This document shows, one piece after another, positions 9,664 to 18,508 of a stretch of DNA of 24,599 nucleotides (the stretch's first letter is position 1; each line of letters starts with the position of its first letter). The stretch is taken from NCBI GenBank assembly GCA_032988165.1, contig JANTQF010000450.1, positions 1-24,599 on the forward strand, read 5' to 3'. The DNA comes from Emmonsiellopsis sp. PD_33 (Eukaryota; Ascomycota; Eurotiomycetes; Onygenales; Ajellomycetaceae). Below the pieces are notes generated by a model. That model ran no database searches and was not told the origin of the DNA. It worked only from the letters and a program-made list of their open reading frames with translations. Made by a program: the position numbers and the translations under genes.

Positions 9664-10168
9664 CTAGTGCTTCTCCTCCTGGGGCTTGCCCGCTCGGACG
9701 GCGGGGTTGCGGGGGTCGTTCTTAAACTCGGGAGCTGGGAGGACCATTGTTCAGTATGCTTGTCCGGTTCCGGATCGGCCAGGGAATATCCAATCGATGA
9801 TTTGCAGGGGCGGGTTCGAGGAATTTCCGGCCAGGGAATGGACGACAAAGGAATACTTACTGTTCATCATCACGCCGGCGAACGAGTTGATGCCGTAGAG
9901 GACGACCAGACCTGCAGAACCCAATTAGTCCAAACCGCCCCGTAAAAAACCGCGCATATCATCCCCCATCATCATGGAAAGCGTCGGAGTAACGAATTGA
10001 GCGTGCGAAATAGAGAATAAAGCGTACCGGCAACGAAGAAGGGGGCCATTGGCTTGGCTGTTGAGAAAGGTCAGTCAGAAATCGGTCCCGGGAGCAATTG
10101 AAGCCAAGGCAGGGCGCCACGGAAAACATACCGATAGGGGCCGGCCATTTCTTTCCAAGGAGAGACAT
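9664..10168 (-). CDS. ATP18: mitochondrial ATP synthase subunit J/i (Atp18)
   Basis: Four small exons on the minus strand, 10168-10132 (37 nt), 10057-10028 (30 nt), 9911-9861 (51 nt) and 9734-9664 (71 nt), encode a 62-residue protein. All three introns (74, 116, 126 nt) have GT and AG ends and phase 1 joins. The product begins MSLLGKKWPAPIAKPMAPFF, continues VAGLVVLYGINSFAGVMMN as one membrane helix, and ends with PEFKNDPRNPAVRAGK. Yeast Atp18 has the same plan: KRFPTPI-like start, WPFFVAG and EFINDPRNP. It is a membrane subunit of the Fo part of ATP synthase, near the dimer interface in the inner mitochondrial membrane. The introns exceed the coding length, so automated annotation could miss it. 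It shares a 256-bp divergent promoter with SPC19. Confidence 0.93.
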
Positions 10169-10424
10169 GTCGAGGTATGTGAATGAAGGACAATCGTGAC
10201 TGTGCCGGGCGGTGGAGGAATGGAGGCTGTTGCGGTGTTTCTGGAGGTTTGCAGAGTGTTTTGACGTTCGGCGGGAGTTGGTCGGAATCGACCTCGGGAG
10301 GTTAGTCGCGCACGTGACCCCGCCGATATCAACGACATCCAAAGGTAAACAGCACGCCTGCGAGACAATTCCAACGTTCAGACATACTCAACCCTCGGAA
10401 ATCGAGTGCTTGGGAGTATTAGAA
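10169..10424. promoter_or_regulatory. 256-bp divergent promoter of ATP18 and SPC19
   Basis: The start codons of ATP18 (-) and SPC19 (+) are only 256 nt apart, so one short region must drive both a mitochondrial ATP synthase subunit and a kinetochore subunit. No TATA box is evident. A CACGTGA hexamer-type site (E-box-like, CACGTG) is visible near 10311-10317. Confidence 0.5.
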
Positions 10425-11019
10425 ATGGCGTCGTCACTATCCTCTTGCGTATCCTCGTTACAATCCTCGCTACAATCGCTGGATTCTTCAATTGACATTC
10501 TCGATGAGGGGGTAAACGACTTCCCCCGCCTCTGCAAAGTGCTGCAGACCACACGGGTAGGCCAAACATATCCTGACAGAAAAAGACAATTAATTACATC
10601 CTGGGATACATTGATTAATTGTCCAAATCTAGCACTTTGAACTCCTCCCCGAACCCACCCTCCGCGAAGCCCAAAAAGCCATCTTAGACGAAATAACCCC
10701 CAGCATCGCCCACCTCCTCTCCCTCGCCTCCAACCACGTCGACAAACTCGCGCGGCGCGAACAGTCCCTAAAAGCTAAATGCGAGCTTCAAGAGGGAAGA
10801 CTATCCCACGACACTAGACCGTTGGCTCGGAGCAATTCGCAAACTAGACGGACTGCTACCGGTGCTAAGGGAGCGATGATGGGTGACGCGGGCGCGCGGG
10901 CAGCGGAGTTAAGGAAGCTGGTGCAGAAGAAGGAACGGTTGCAGTATACGGTTGAGAGGTTGGAGTTGCAGTCGAAGCAGAGGGAGAGGCAGTTGAGGAA
11001 GAGTATGGCTGCGCAGTGA
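10425..11019 (+). CDS. SPC19: DASH/Dam1 kinetochore complex subunit Spc19
   Basis: Two exons, 10425-10556 and 10633-11019, encode 172 residues. The 76-nt intron is phase 0 and joins VLQTTR to HFELLPEPTLREAQ, a join typical of this family. The N-terminal half reads MASSLSSCVSSLQSSLQSLD, then ILDEGVNDFPRLCKVLQTTR, and ITPSIAHLLSLA with RREQSLKAKCELQEGRL, all characteristic of Spc19. The end is a predicted coiled coil (ELRKLVQKKERLQYTVERLE and onward). Spc19 is one of ten subunits of the fungal-specific DASH ring that couples kinetochores to microtubule plus ends. The exon starts C-rich and ends G-rich. The start ATG was chosen because it opens the conserved Ser-rich helix; upstream in-frame codons are promoter sequence. 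Confidence 0.93.
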
Positions 11020-11838
11020 TGGTTGGTAAACGGGTTGATGATATTTGTTTACTTTGTGGCTGGCTCTACGACACCCTGCTTGGATATACCGCTACGACTG
11101 GGCAACGATATGAAACCATGCCTTTATGATCCGCATGCTGAAATCCTGACTAGAAGAGGATCGACCATAACGACGCACAGGGAAAATTGAATTAGTCTGA
11201 TCCCGTCATCACATGCGATTGGTTGCGGGACGCTTTCAAAGACCCGCCTCACATTTAAGTATTTGACTGGGCTGCTCAAATCTTATGCAACGGAACCAAG
11301 CCTCGAAAACAAAACCTCCCTCAAGGGTCAAGATTACACCGACGGAGAACCACCGGCGGTAGTTATCTCTGAATGGCTAGGGGGGATCAAGTCACGATGA
11401 CGAACGGGATCCCTGATGTTTTCGGTTTACTATCTCGCTAGCCTACAATATTCACTCGGAGGGAAGCAGGGTGGCAAGATGAAGAGGTGCCAGGATTATT
11501 ATGCAGGCGGAGGAAGCAACATTATTATGAATATTAGTTTATCAATGACGAAGCTGGGGAATTGTAGCTTGAGATCTCAATCGCCACGAGGATAGGAATG
11601 ATATGAAACGGGGACTGATTTCGTTATCTATACGAAAAACATGCACAGAGAGAGGAGTTTGCGCCATGGCTCATTCCCTAGGCCCAATCCAATCCTATCC
11701 CATCCTAACTTAAGAAACTACTATCTTACAAAATCTATTTTACATATGTGATATAAAACTCTTGCAAAGAAAACTAAAAACACCATCCCCCACATGATCA
11801 CAGAAACGCCAGCCATCAATCCAAGAATATCCCATCAC
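11020..11838. other. convergent intergenic region
   Basis: This is 819 nt between the 3' ends of SPC19 (+) and RSM22 (-). Composition is ordinary and CG dinucleotides are present. No open frame of note, RNA gene or repeat was recognised. Confidence 0.6.
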
Positions 11839-14442
11839 TCAATCTACCTCGCTGGCAACCTCCCCCTTCCCCTCCTTCAACGCCTTCCTCGTCCTCTTCT
11901 TATTCATCTTCTTCACCCACGTAGGAAGCTTCTTATTCTTCCTCTCAGCCTTCTTACTAACGGCCGCCCTATTCAAATTCGCCTGCGGATTGATAACCTG
12001 ACCCATCGCCTCCCTCATTTCTCTCGCAGCCGCATCCTCTTCATCTTCAAACAACTCTTGCTCGTCTGCAGCCAACTCATGCTTCTCCAACCGTCGATTG
12101 AACTTGGCGTCGGCCGAGTTTTCGACACGGCCCACTTTGATATTTCGGAGGACGCGGGTTTTGGCGCCAAGAGCCCAGAGATCGCCCCAGGCGGACTTGC
12201 GCGCGTCGCGGTAGGCTTGCTTGCTGAAGGATTTGGCCACGGTCCAGCGTTCGATTTTGCCACTGGGAGTGCACATATCGAGGATTATGTGGCCAGAGCT
12301 TTTGATGGGGGGAAGAATGAGGCGGGGGAGGGCGAGGGGGTGGAAGGGTGGTTGCGGTGCTGAGGGTCGTATATTTGACTCCTTCTCCGTGTGTGTCTTC
12401 CTAGCGGCGGGTAGTTCGCCTTCAACGCCCTCATATCCAGCAAAGGCAGCGTCGGTGGCTGGTTGGCCCTCGATAATATTGTCGGTTTCCCGTTTGTCCA
12501 CACCACGTTGCACAGCCACGTAGCTGAATTTTACATCTTCGTGGTTCCTGTCTGTGGCGCCGAGGATCCTCTGGAGATACGCTGGGCGGATGTAGCGTTG
12601 GGAGAAGTGGCAGAAATCTTTGCGCGCGGTGGCTTTTCCAGCGTTCAGGTACATGGGGCATTTGGCGTGGTTTGTGCATGGGGCTATAATCATTCCTTTG
12701 CCCTTGTTGACAAATCTCTCGTCGCTAGGCGCTTGAATGAAGTTTTCGTACTGGGTAGACCCAGGCGAGGAGATCAACCGCTCAAGAATCATTTCACGGG
12801 CGCCTGCGATGGCTTCGAAGCCTCGTTGATGACCCTTTTCGAGGAGGATAAGCACTCCCCCATCTGGGTTTAGCAGTGACCAGAGATTCTGAACATGATT
12901 TTTCCGTAGATGATCCTCGCTGATTGGCCATATGGTGTGAGGCGCGATAATAACATCAAACTGTTTGCGTTGCGGAGCCGGTCTTTCATCATCCATTGTT
13001 GGCTGATCGCGTACATGTACATAGTCTGGCAGACGGGGAAGGAATGTGGTGTCATCAAGTAACGCGCTGGCTCTATGTCGCAGCGCATTCGAACCCGTAA
13101 GGACAGTAGATTTTCCTAACGGGGCAGGGCTAGGTTCTGGGTCATCAGAGGACAGTAACGCCCATTCCGCTTTCAAGATGTCCCTCCAAGCTAAGATGCC
13201 GGAGCCACCACCGCCAGCATCAAGGACTTTTGGACCACCTTCCTTAGCCATCAAGTCACGGAGCCATTTCGATCCTAGTCGCTTACGAACTTCGACAAGG
13301 GCGCTAAGTACCGAAGCGTAGACCCCTGGATAAAGCACAGCAAGATAAGCATGGCTTTCTATTTCTGACATGTTGTGCTGCGCGGCATCCAATTGGATGG
13401 GCGCTGGGGCCGTGAGCTTCGGGGCAGTAGATGTGGAGTGAGGGAGCCTTGGTCCACCAAAGACCTTGTGGGCGGTTTCGGCGATATGTTTGTTGGAATA
13501 AGCTGAAAGCATTTTTGATACTGGCTTGGTCATGCTGGCAACAGGAAGTTTGATGGTCTTTTCGCCGGCACTGAATTTTCCCTCCGTAGTTCTTGGATGC
13601 GCTCGTGGCCGTCCAGCTTCTGAATCATCTTCGGAAATCCCTTCAGAATAGTCCTCGGGTAGAACCTCTCCTCCTAGCATCCTTGCGATAGTATTGGCAC
13701 GCTCCTCTAAGGATTCTTCCTCGTAATCGAAATCATTCTCAATATCATCGTCGAATTCTCGAGCCCGTTCAATCTCGTTCAAGGTGGCTTGAACCTCTCC
13801 AAGCTCAACATCAACCTGAACCAATCCCCCCTGGTGATCCTCCCGAAACAGCTTATCAGGCTCTGGCCCATCATCCTCAACCTGTGCAACCTCCTCCATT
13901 GGCGCGGGTTCTCCATACAACCTCTTATATAATTGTAGTTCCTCCTCACTCAACAAATCCTCGGGAAGGGATTCACGGAATTTCTGCCGTACCAGCGCAA
14001 CCTTGGCGGCCAAGTCTGCTTCATTTCGATGACCGACGATCTGGGCGAGGGAGTCCACGAGATCGAGGTCTTCGGAGTATACGAGGTGGGGGAAGGAATC
14101 AACGAGTCCTAGTTCTTGTAGGCTAGCTACAATATCTTCTTCTTTTTGGTGGATTTTGTCAACGAGCGTGAACAGGTCCTCCTTCGTTGATGAGATCGAA
14201 GGGGTAGTTGCGCTGGTAGAAGAGAATCGTTGGATGCCATGTGGTGTTTTGCGCGACCGCAGCGACGTAGTAGCAATTAAGGATCGACTGGAATAGAGAC
14301 GCCGTGAATTCGTCCCGCGAATATCATGGGCGAAGCTCGTTCTCCCCTGACGGGCTGGGAGAGCTCGCTGAAACGAAGGACGCTGGATTAACGCTTGGGA
14401 ACATGCTGTGCAAGCTTTTGTAGGGGGCCGCTTGGAAAGCAT
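11839..14442 (-). CDS. RSM22: mitoribosome small-subunit assembly factor Rsm22 (METTL17 family)
   Basis: One uninterrupted frame of 867 residues. The first 75 residues are rich in Arg and Ser with few acids, as for a mitochondrial targeting sequence. A SAM-methyltransferase-like core follows, with motif I-type VLDAGGGGSG at 406-415. Then come the family's Cys set: APCT (C589), KCPMYL (C595), DFCHFSQRY (C611) and DMCTPSGKIERW (C724), four residues that match the iron-sulfur cluster ligands known in human METTL17. WGDLW follows near 752. The C-terminus is very basic (KKAERKNKKLPTWVKK and on), fitting rRNA contact. The protein acts in assembly of the mitochondrial 37S subunit and is probably not an active methyltransferase, as known for the family. 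In fission yeast the Rsm22 gene is fused to Cox11; no such fusion here. Residues 200-300 are an acidic, probably disordered insert. Confidence 0.93.
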   Translation of the reverse strand: MLSKRPPTKACTACSQALIQRPSFQRALPARQGRTSFAHDIRGTNSRRLYSSRSLIATTSLRSRKTPHGIQRFSSTSATTPSISSTKEDLFTLVDKIHQKEEDIVASLQELGLVDSFPHLVYSEDLDLVDSLAQIVGHRNEADLAAKVALVRQKFRESLPEDLLSEEELQLYKRLYGEPAPMEEVAQVEDDGPEPDKLFREDHQGGLVQVDVELGEVQATLNEIERAREFDDDIENDFDYEEESLEERANTIARMLGGEVLPEDYSEGISEDDSEAGRPRAHPRTTEGKFSAGEKTIKLPVASMTKPVSKMLSAYSNKHIAETAHKVFGGPRLPHSTSTAPKLTAPAPIQLDAAQHNMSEIESHAYLAVLYPGVYASVLSALVEVRKRLGSKWLRDLMAKEGGPKVLDAGGGGSGILAWRDILKAEWALLSSDDPEPSPAPLGKSTVLTGSNALRHRASALLDDTTFLPRLPDYVHVRDQPTMDDERPAPQRKQFDVIIAPHTIWPISEDHLRKNHVQNLWSLLNPDGGVLILLEKGHQRGFEAIAGAREMILERLISSPGSTQYENFIQAPSDERFVNKGKGMIIAPCTNHAKCPMYLNAGKATARKDFCHFSQRYIRPAYLQRILGATDRNHEDVKFSYVAVQRGVDKRETDNIIEGQPATDAAFAGYEGVEGELPAARKTHTEKESNIRPSAPQPPFHPLALPRLILPPIKSSGHIILDMCTPSGKIERWTVAKSFSKQAYRDARKSAWGDLWALGAKTRVLRNIKVGRVENSADAKFNRRLEKHELAADEQELFEDEEDAAAREMREAMGQVINPQANLNRAAVSKKAERKNKKLPTWVKKMNKKRTRKALKEGKGEVASEVD

Positions 14443-14791
14443 TGCTTGGCCAGGAATAGGCGATCCTGGACGAACAAACTGCGATCGAATTAGAAAAGAA
14501 GGACGGTGGAATCTGTATTGCGCAGATTGTCGTCTTCAGGTTGGGTCTCGAAGCCAAAAATTCCAATATATGAATACCACGTGACATAAAGTTTTATGTC
14601 ATCCACCCAGCTTTGGGTTTTGAATTCTGGCGATTTGATTGGCTATATCAGCGGGCCATCCTTTGCGCGATAAACCATGGATCCTTATGTCAAAAATACT
14701 AATATTGGATCCAAGATGGATTTTGATTAGATCAGGATATGACATTGGTGAACTAGAAGATGATGCGGTACAAAATCGTAGCACAAAAAAA
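14443..14791. other. intergenic region, RSM22 promoter and RAV2 3' end
   Basis: 349 nt between two genes that both run on the minus strand. It should hold the RSM22 promoter and the 3' untranslated region of the Rav2-like gene. It carries CACGTGAC at 14579-14586, an E-box-like site also seen upstream of SPC19/ATP18. No gene was recognised. Confidence 0.5.
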
Positions 14792-16065
14792 TCACTCGCT
14801 ATCTGTGTCCTCCTCTCCCATAACACTCGCCAGAGCGGATCTCCACCTCGCAACTTCGTGTTCCAGAGCAGTAAGCTTAGCCATGGCAGACATCAGGCTC
14901 GGATCTTGGCTTTCCACTCTGGTCTTTTCTTTCACCCTAACTTCTTCTCCATTCCAGTTGAAAACATCCCCGGACTCATCATGGACCGGGTGTCGAGGAC
15001 CGAAAATTCGATCTCGCAATGAAAACCCGCTGAGGGATATCTCAGGGGCAAAAGATGTTGTTGGAGTGCTTTCCGGAGAAACTGGCTCCAGTGTCCGTAG
15101 GCTGAGAACTAAAGCTGCTTCGGATACTGAAAGATGGAATGATAGATAAGGCGGAAGGGGTGGATCAAATGACTTTAGCTCTGTTAGCGGCATGGAACGA
15201 TGGAGAAAACAAGCGAGATATCAGGCTGCGTGGAAAAAGGGGCGAAACGGACTAGGTCAAAACATACATTTTCATCGGCACTTCCTTCATACCATGGCTT
15301 TTTAGACTCTTCATTGTCGCCTTTCAATGTCAACCGAGCCCCAAGGAGGTTGTCGTGTAGCAGACGCAGTTGGCCGGAGATGAAATTCGGATTCTTAGGG
15401 TCCCCTGTCCAGGTACTAACGTCTACAACGTCCAGACTTTCGTTAATCAGGCGCCGAACGAAACCAAGCTGAGGGAGGGCCAGCTCAGTAGCGGTTGGTA
15501 AATTGGAGATGGTTAATCTGGTGGAGTTGGCGCCTTTTGGTGGCGGTAAAGAATGCAAGCGGAGGTGGATATCCTAGTAAATATACGTTAACAGCAGTCA
15601 GGTACAGTGAATACATTCCTATTCGAGAGTTTCGTTCAATTCTCCAAAATATGGAGTGTAGAAATAGGGGGGGCCGAGACTGCCCGGAATAACTCTCCAA
15701 CTGTAGAAATTGCTCGGCCAAAAAGTAAAAAAGCAGAAGGAAGAATAATAACCCACTCCTTTGACAATTTGGGTCCCAACCCTCGTCACAAATCCCTTCA
15801 CATTTTCAGACCGTAGAGAGGAGAGAACCAAGGTTGAGCCTGGTTCAGTGGGTGCTAGAAGTGCAGCACACCCTTGAAGGCCTTCCCGGAGGGATGCCAA
15901 GGATTCTTGAAGGGAACTCAAAAGCCATTGCAATTCCCGAGCCTACTAGAGCTGAATCAGCAGTGCCAATGAAATAATGGGGCGTGTCCTTGAATTTACC
16001 AGTGAATCTTCCTCCTCCTGTTTCAGTCGATCAGGTGCGAGTTGGGGATAAGCCCAGGTAGCCAT
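14792..16065 (-). CDS. RAV2: Rav2/Rogdi-like regulator of V-ATPase assembly
   Basis: Four exons on the minus strand, 16065-16000, 15942-15757, 15573-15268 and 15172-14792, all joined in phase 0, give 312 residues. The start reads MATWAYPQLAPDRLKQEEED, then ELQWLLSSLQESLASLREGL, STLVLSSLRSENVKGFVTR, IHLRLHSLPPPKGANSTRL, VDVSTWTGDPKNPNF and SFDPPLPPYLSFHLSVSEAA. This is the order seen in fungal Rogdi/Rav2 proteins. The C-terminus is a short heptad helix (LTALEHEVARWRSALAS) with an acidic tail. In yeast, Rav2 works with Rav1 and Skp1 in the RAVE complex, which reassembles the vacuolar proton pump; the human counterpart is ROGDI. The middle intron of 183 nt is the longest of this gene. Family assignment comes from motif memory, so the symbol is slightly less certain than the family. 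Confidence 0.88.
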
Positions 16066-16818
16066 TGTGGAAAAGAGCGGTAGTTAAACAAAATAGCAGG
16101 AGTCCATCAAGCGTAGTTGAACACCCAAACAGTCGGATCCAACACGGGTACTTAGTATCGTGCGAGGGCTCTAGGTGCGTTGGCAAGAATGGCGACCAGC
16201 ACTCAACATCGCAAACTCAGCATCTGAAGTGTTTGCAACGGAGTCACAGGGTAGCTGCACGCCTCATAGAGGCTAATTCTCGAGGAAACTGATAGGAAAC
16301 CCACAATATCACTGCAATGTGGCGGCTTGTTGATCAAACACAGACGTCATGGAAGAGATGGAGAGCGATGCAGTCGGGTGGTGGCCAGCCGCGCCTTTCC
16401 TGATCGGGACGAGCACAGTTGAGATAAGGTTTAGAAGCTAGCCGCATCAGGCTAGAGCGGGCAGGCGCCACCCGCGGTTCCTCCACTCATTACGTCGTGC
16501 ACTATCAAGACTCAACGTCAACAGCCACCGCTCCCCTCCCCCTGGTCTTCTTCTCTGGCCTCAATTCACTGCTCTCTCAGTTAATTGCTCTCCTCAGTTA
16601 CAGGTGATTGATGTAGCCTATGTGTTACGCCTTTTCCTGTTCTCCTGATTCTAATTTCTTTCCACATCTATTTCCTCACCACTAGTGTAAATAACTAGTG
16701 CGGTTTTATCCTCTCTATCAAGAACGGTGGACAGGACCGCCTACGCCGTTGTTTCACTTGCTGATTCTGTTTCTCTTTTTCTGATAATTGTCGACCGCTC
16801 TTGAAGTAACATCCAACT
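16066..16818. promoter_or_regulatory. 753-bp divergent promoter region (RAV2-like / SUR7-like)
   Basis: The region separates two start codons pointing apart. It contains GATAAG at 16423-16428 and long CT-rich stretches from 16500 to 16790, the latter typical of fungal leaders before the SUR7-like start. No coding region is supported; a 75-residue frame at 16065-16292 has no protein character. Confidence 0.45.
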
Positions 16819-17849
16819 ATGGGCGCAGCTAGTATGTTACTCCTTCGGTATAAACTGGAAATGCTCAAGAACGGATACTGACTTCATGTTTAGGACCTCT
16901 CACTGCCCTGGTGGCTCTTCTATTTACAGCCGGAGCTTTCTTGCTTATGATGCTGACCCTAATTGGGGGATCACAAAACAAGAATCCACTAGATCGTACC
17001 TGGTTTCTAGAGGCTGATACGGCGAAAATTCCTGGCGCCCCCCCGGTTTCGAGATGGACTTTCTGGGGTATTTGTGGAGTCAAGGGCTCGAAAAATGATT
17101 GCCATGGGACCAAGGCAGCATTTCCACTCGATCCAGCTTCTTCATGGAATTTTGGCACTACTGAGGGTGTGCCTCATCAGTTTATTGGGTACTGTTCCCC
17201 GGCTGCGATAATGAATCATTGGAGCAAGCGGGAGAAAGGGGAGGGAGAAATGGCGATGCCGAGCCAATGAACGATGTGTATCGCTAACCAATTGATAGGT
17301 CTCACTCATACTTCTATATTACCCGATTTATGTTCGCATTCATGCTAATCGGGATCTTCTTCGTCTTCCTGTCATTAATGACGGGGCTGCTGGCGCTCTG
17401 TACCAGCCTTGGAGGATGGATTTCTGCATTCCTGGCAACAATCGGTTTGATCTTCCAAATCGTTACAACTTCACTCATGACGTATGTTTCCCAACATATG
17501 AACTCCAAAACACCCTACAAACTAGACATCCTAGAAACTTTACCATGCGACCGATAGCAAACACTAACTTTTTCTCATACAAAACAGGGCCGGATACGTT
17601 AGAGGCAAGCATGCCTTTTCCTCCAATGGCCAGCCTGCCAAAGTCGGCGCCAAGGCCTTCGCATGGATGTGGACTTCGGTCTTCCTTTTGTTCACCGCCA
17701 GCATTCTATACTGCGTTTCTGGTGTTTCAGGCACTCCCAAACGCCGAACTGGCAATACAGGTGGTCGGAAGCGAGGAAGCCTCTTCGGATCTCGGGGAAA
17801 ACGCAAGTCAACCAACGGTGTCCCCGATAAAAGCGAGTACAACGTCTAA
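16819..17849 (+). CDS. SUR7-family four-helix plasma membrane protein
   Basis: Four exons, 16819-16831 (13 nt), 16894-17188, 17299-17481 and 17588-17849, encode 250 residues. The tiny first exon gives MGAA, and the protein continues RPLTALVALLFTAGAFLL as the first membrane segment. The outer loop carries WTFWGICGVKGSKNDC, a W-x-G-x-C...C arrangement like the claudin-type signature of SUR7 proteins. Three further membrane segments follow (FMFAFMLIGIFFVFLSLM, ISAFLATIGLIFQIVTT, MWTSVFLLFTASILYC). The cytosolic tail is basic (PKRRTGNTGGRKRG...). SUR7 proteins lie in eisosome (MCC) patches of the plasma membrane and affect wall and lipid organisation; some relatives of the PalI type act in pH sensing. 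The exact paralogue is not assigned. Joins were placed by the family continuity FIG-SHSYFYITRFMFAF and SLMT-AGYVRGKHAF. Confidence 0.9.
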
Positions 17850-18508
17850 AGTGGCATATCAACGTACCTGAACTATCGAAGACCAACAAGCCTCCATGTA
17901 ACCTGAGATGGAATGGCATTGAGTGCCTATGGCGACCTATTGTCATTATAGGACAACGCTCTCTGTCAATTTTCCTTTTTGAGGTTTACTGTACTCCAAA
18001 AAAGACACTGTATCTGCACCGCAACTCCCCCCCCCAAATCATATTGCATATACCTAACATCTGTTATTCCTTTGCAATGGCCTTTTCATCCCCTATTTAT
18101 TCGGATTCCAAACCCAGATAAAAATTTTCAGCCATACCGAGGCACAAGGGTTTTTGGTTTGGATTCCCCCCTTATCACCCTCCCCTTTCTAGTTGTTCTA
18201 TTTTGCACTTTTGTGGCGCTTCTGATGGCGTGGCATGTTGACTGGGTAGGAAATACCGGTGTCTGGGAGGAGTTTCGGTACATTCGACTTATTCCTTTAT
18301 TGCTCATAATATCTAATGTCTTGTATGTTATAATCATACCAAAAAATGAATTCAAATGCAATGTTTAGAGAGAATGGCTTCAAAAAAACACAATCACATA
18401 AGCATATGATCTCATCTATTCCTCTATAAAACATTTTATTTACCAAAAGACAGAAAGATAAAAACCTGCACCATCATAAAAAAAAAACATCAACAAACGT
18501 AACTAAAC
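17850..18508. other. convergent intergenic region
   Basis: 659 nt between the 3' ends of the SUR7-like gene (+) and SSZ1 (-), with A-rich runs near 18470-18490 beside the SSZ1 stop. A hydrophobic open frame at 17979-18368 is present but not supported as a gene. Confidence 0.55.

Noticed and set aside
15184..15558. Separate small gene within the Rav2-like locus
   Set aside because: Phase-0 splice joins place it as exon 3 of one continuous 312-residue protein.
17979..18368. 129-residue hydrophobic open frame after the SUR7-like gene
   Set aside because: It lies in AT-rich convergent 3' DNA, has no recognisable family, and its hydrophobicity follows from T-rich codons.
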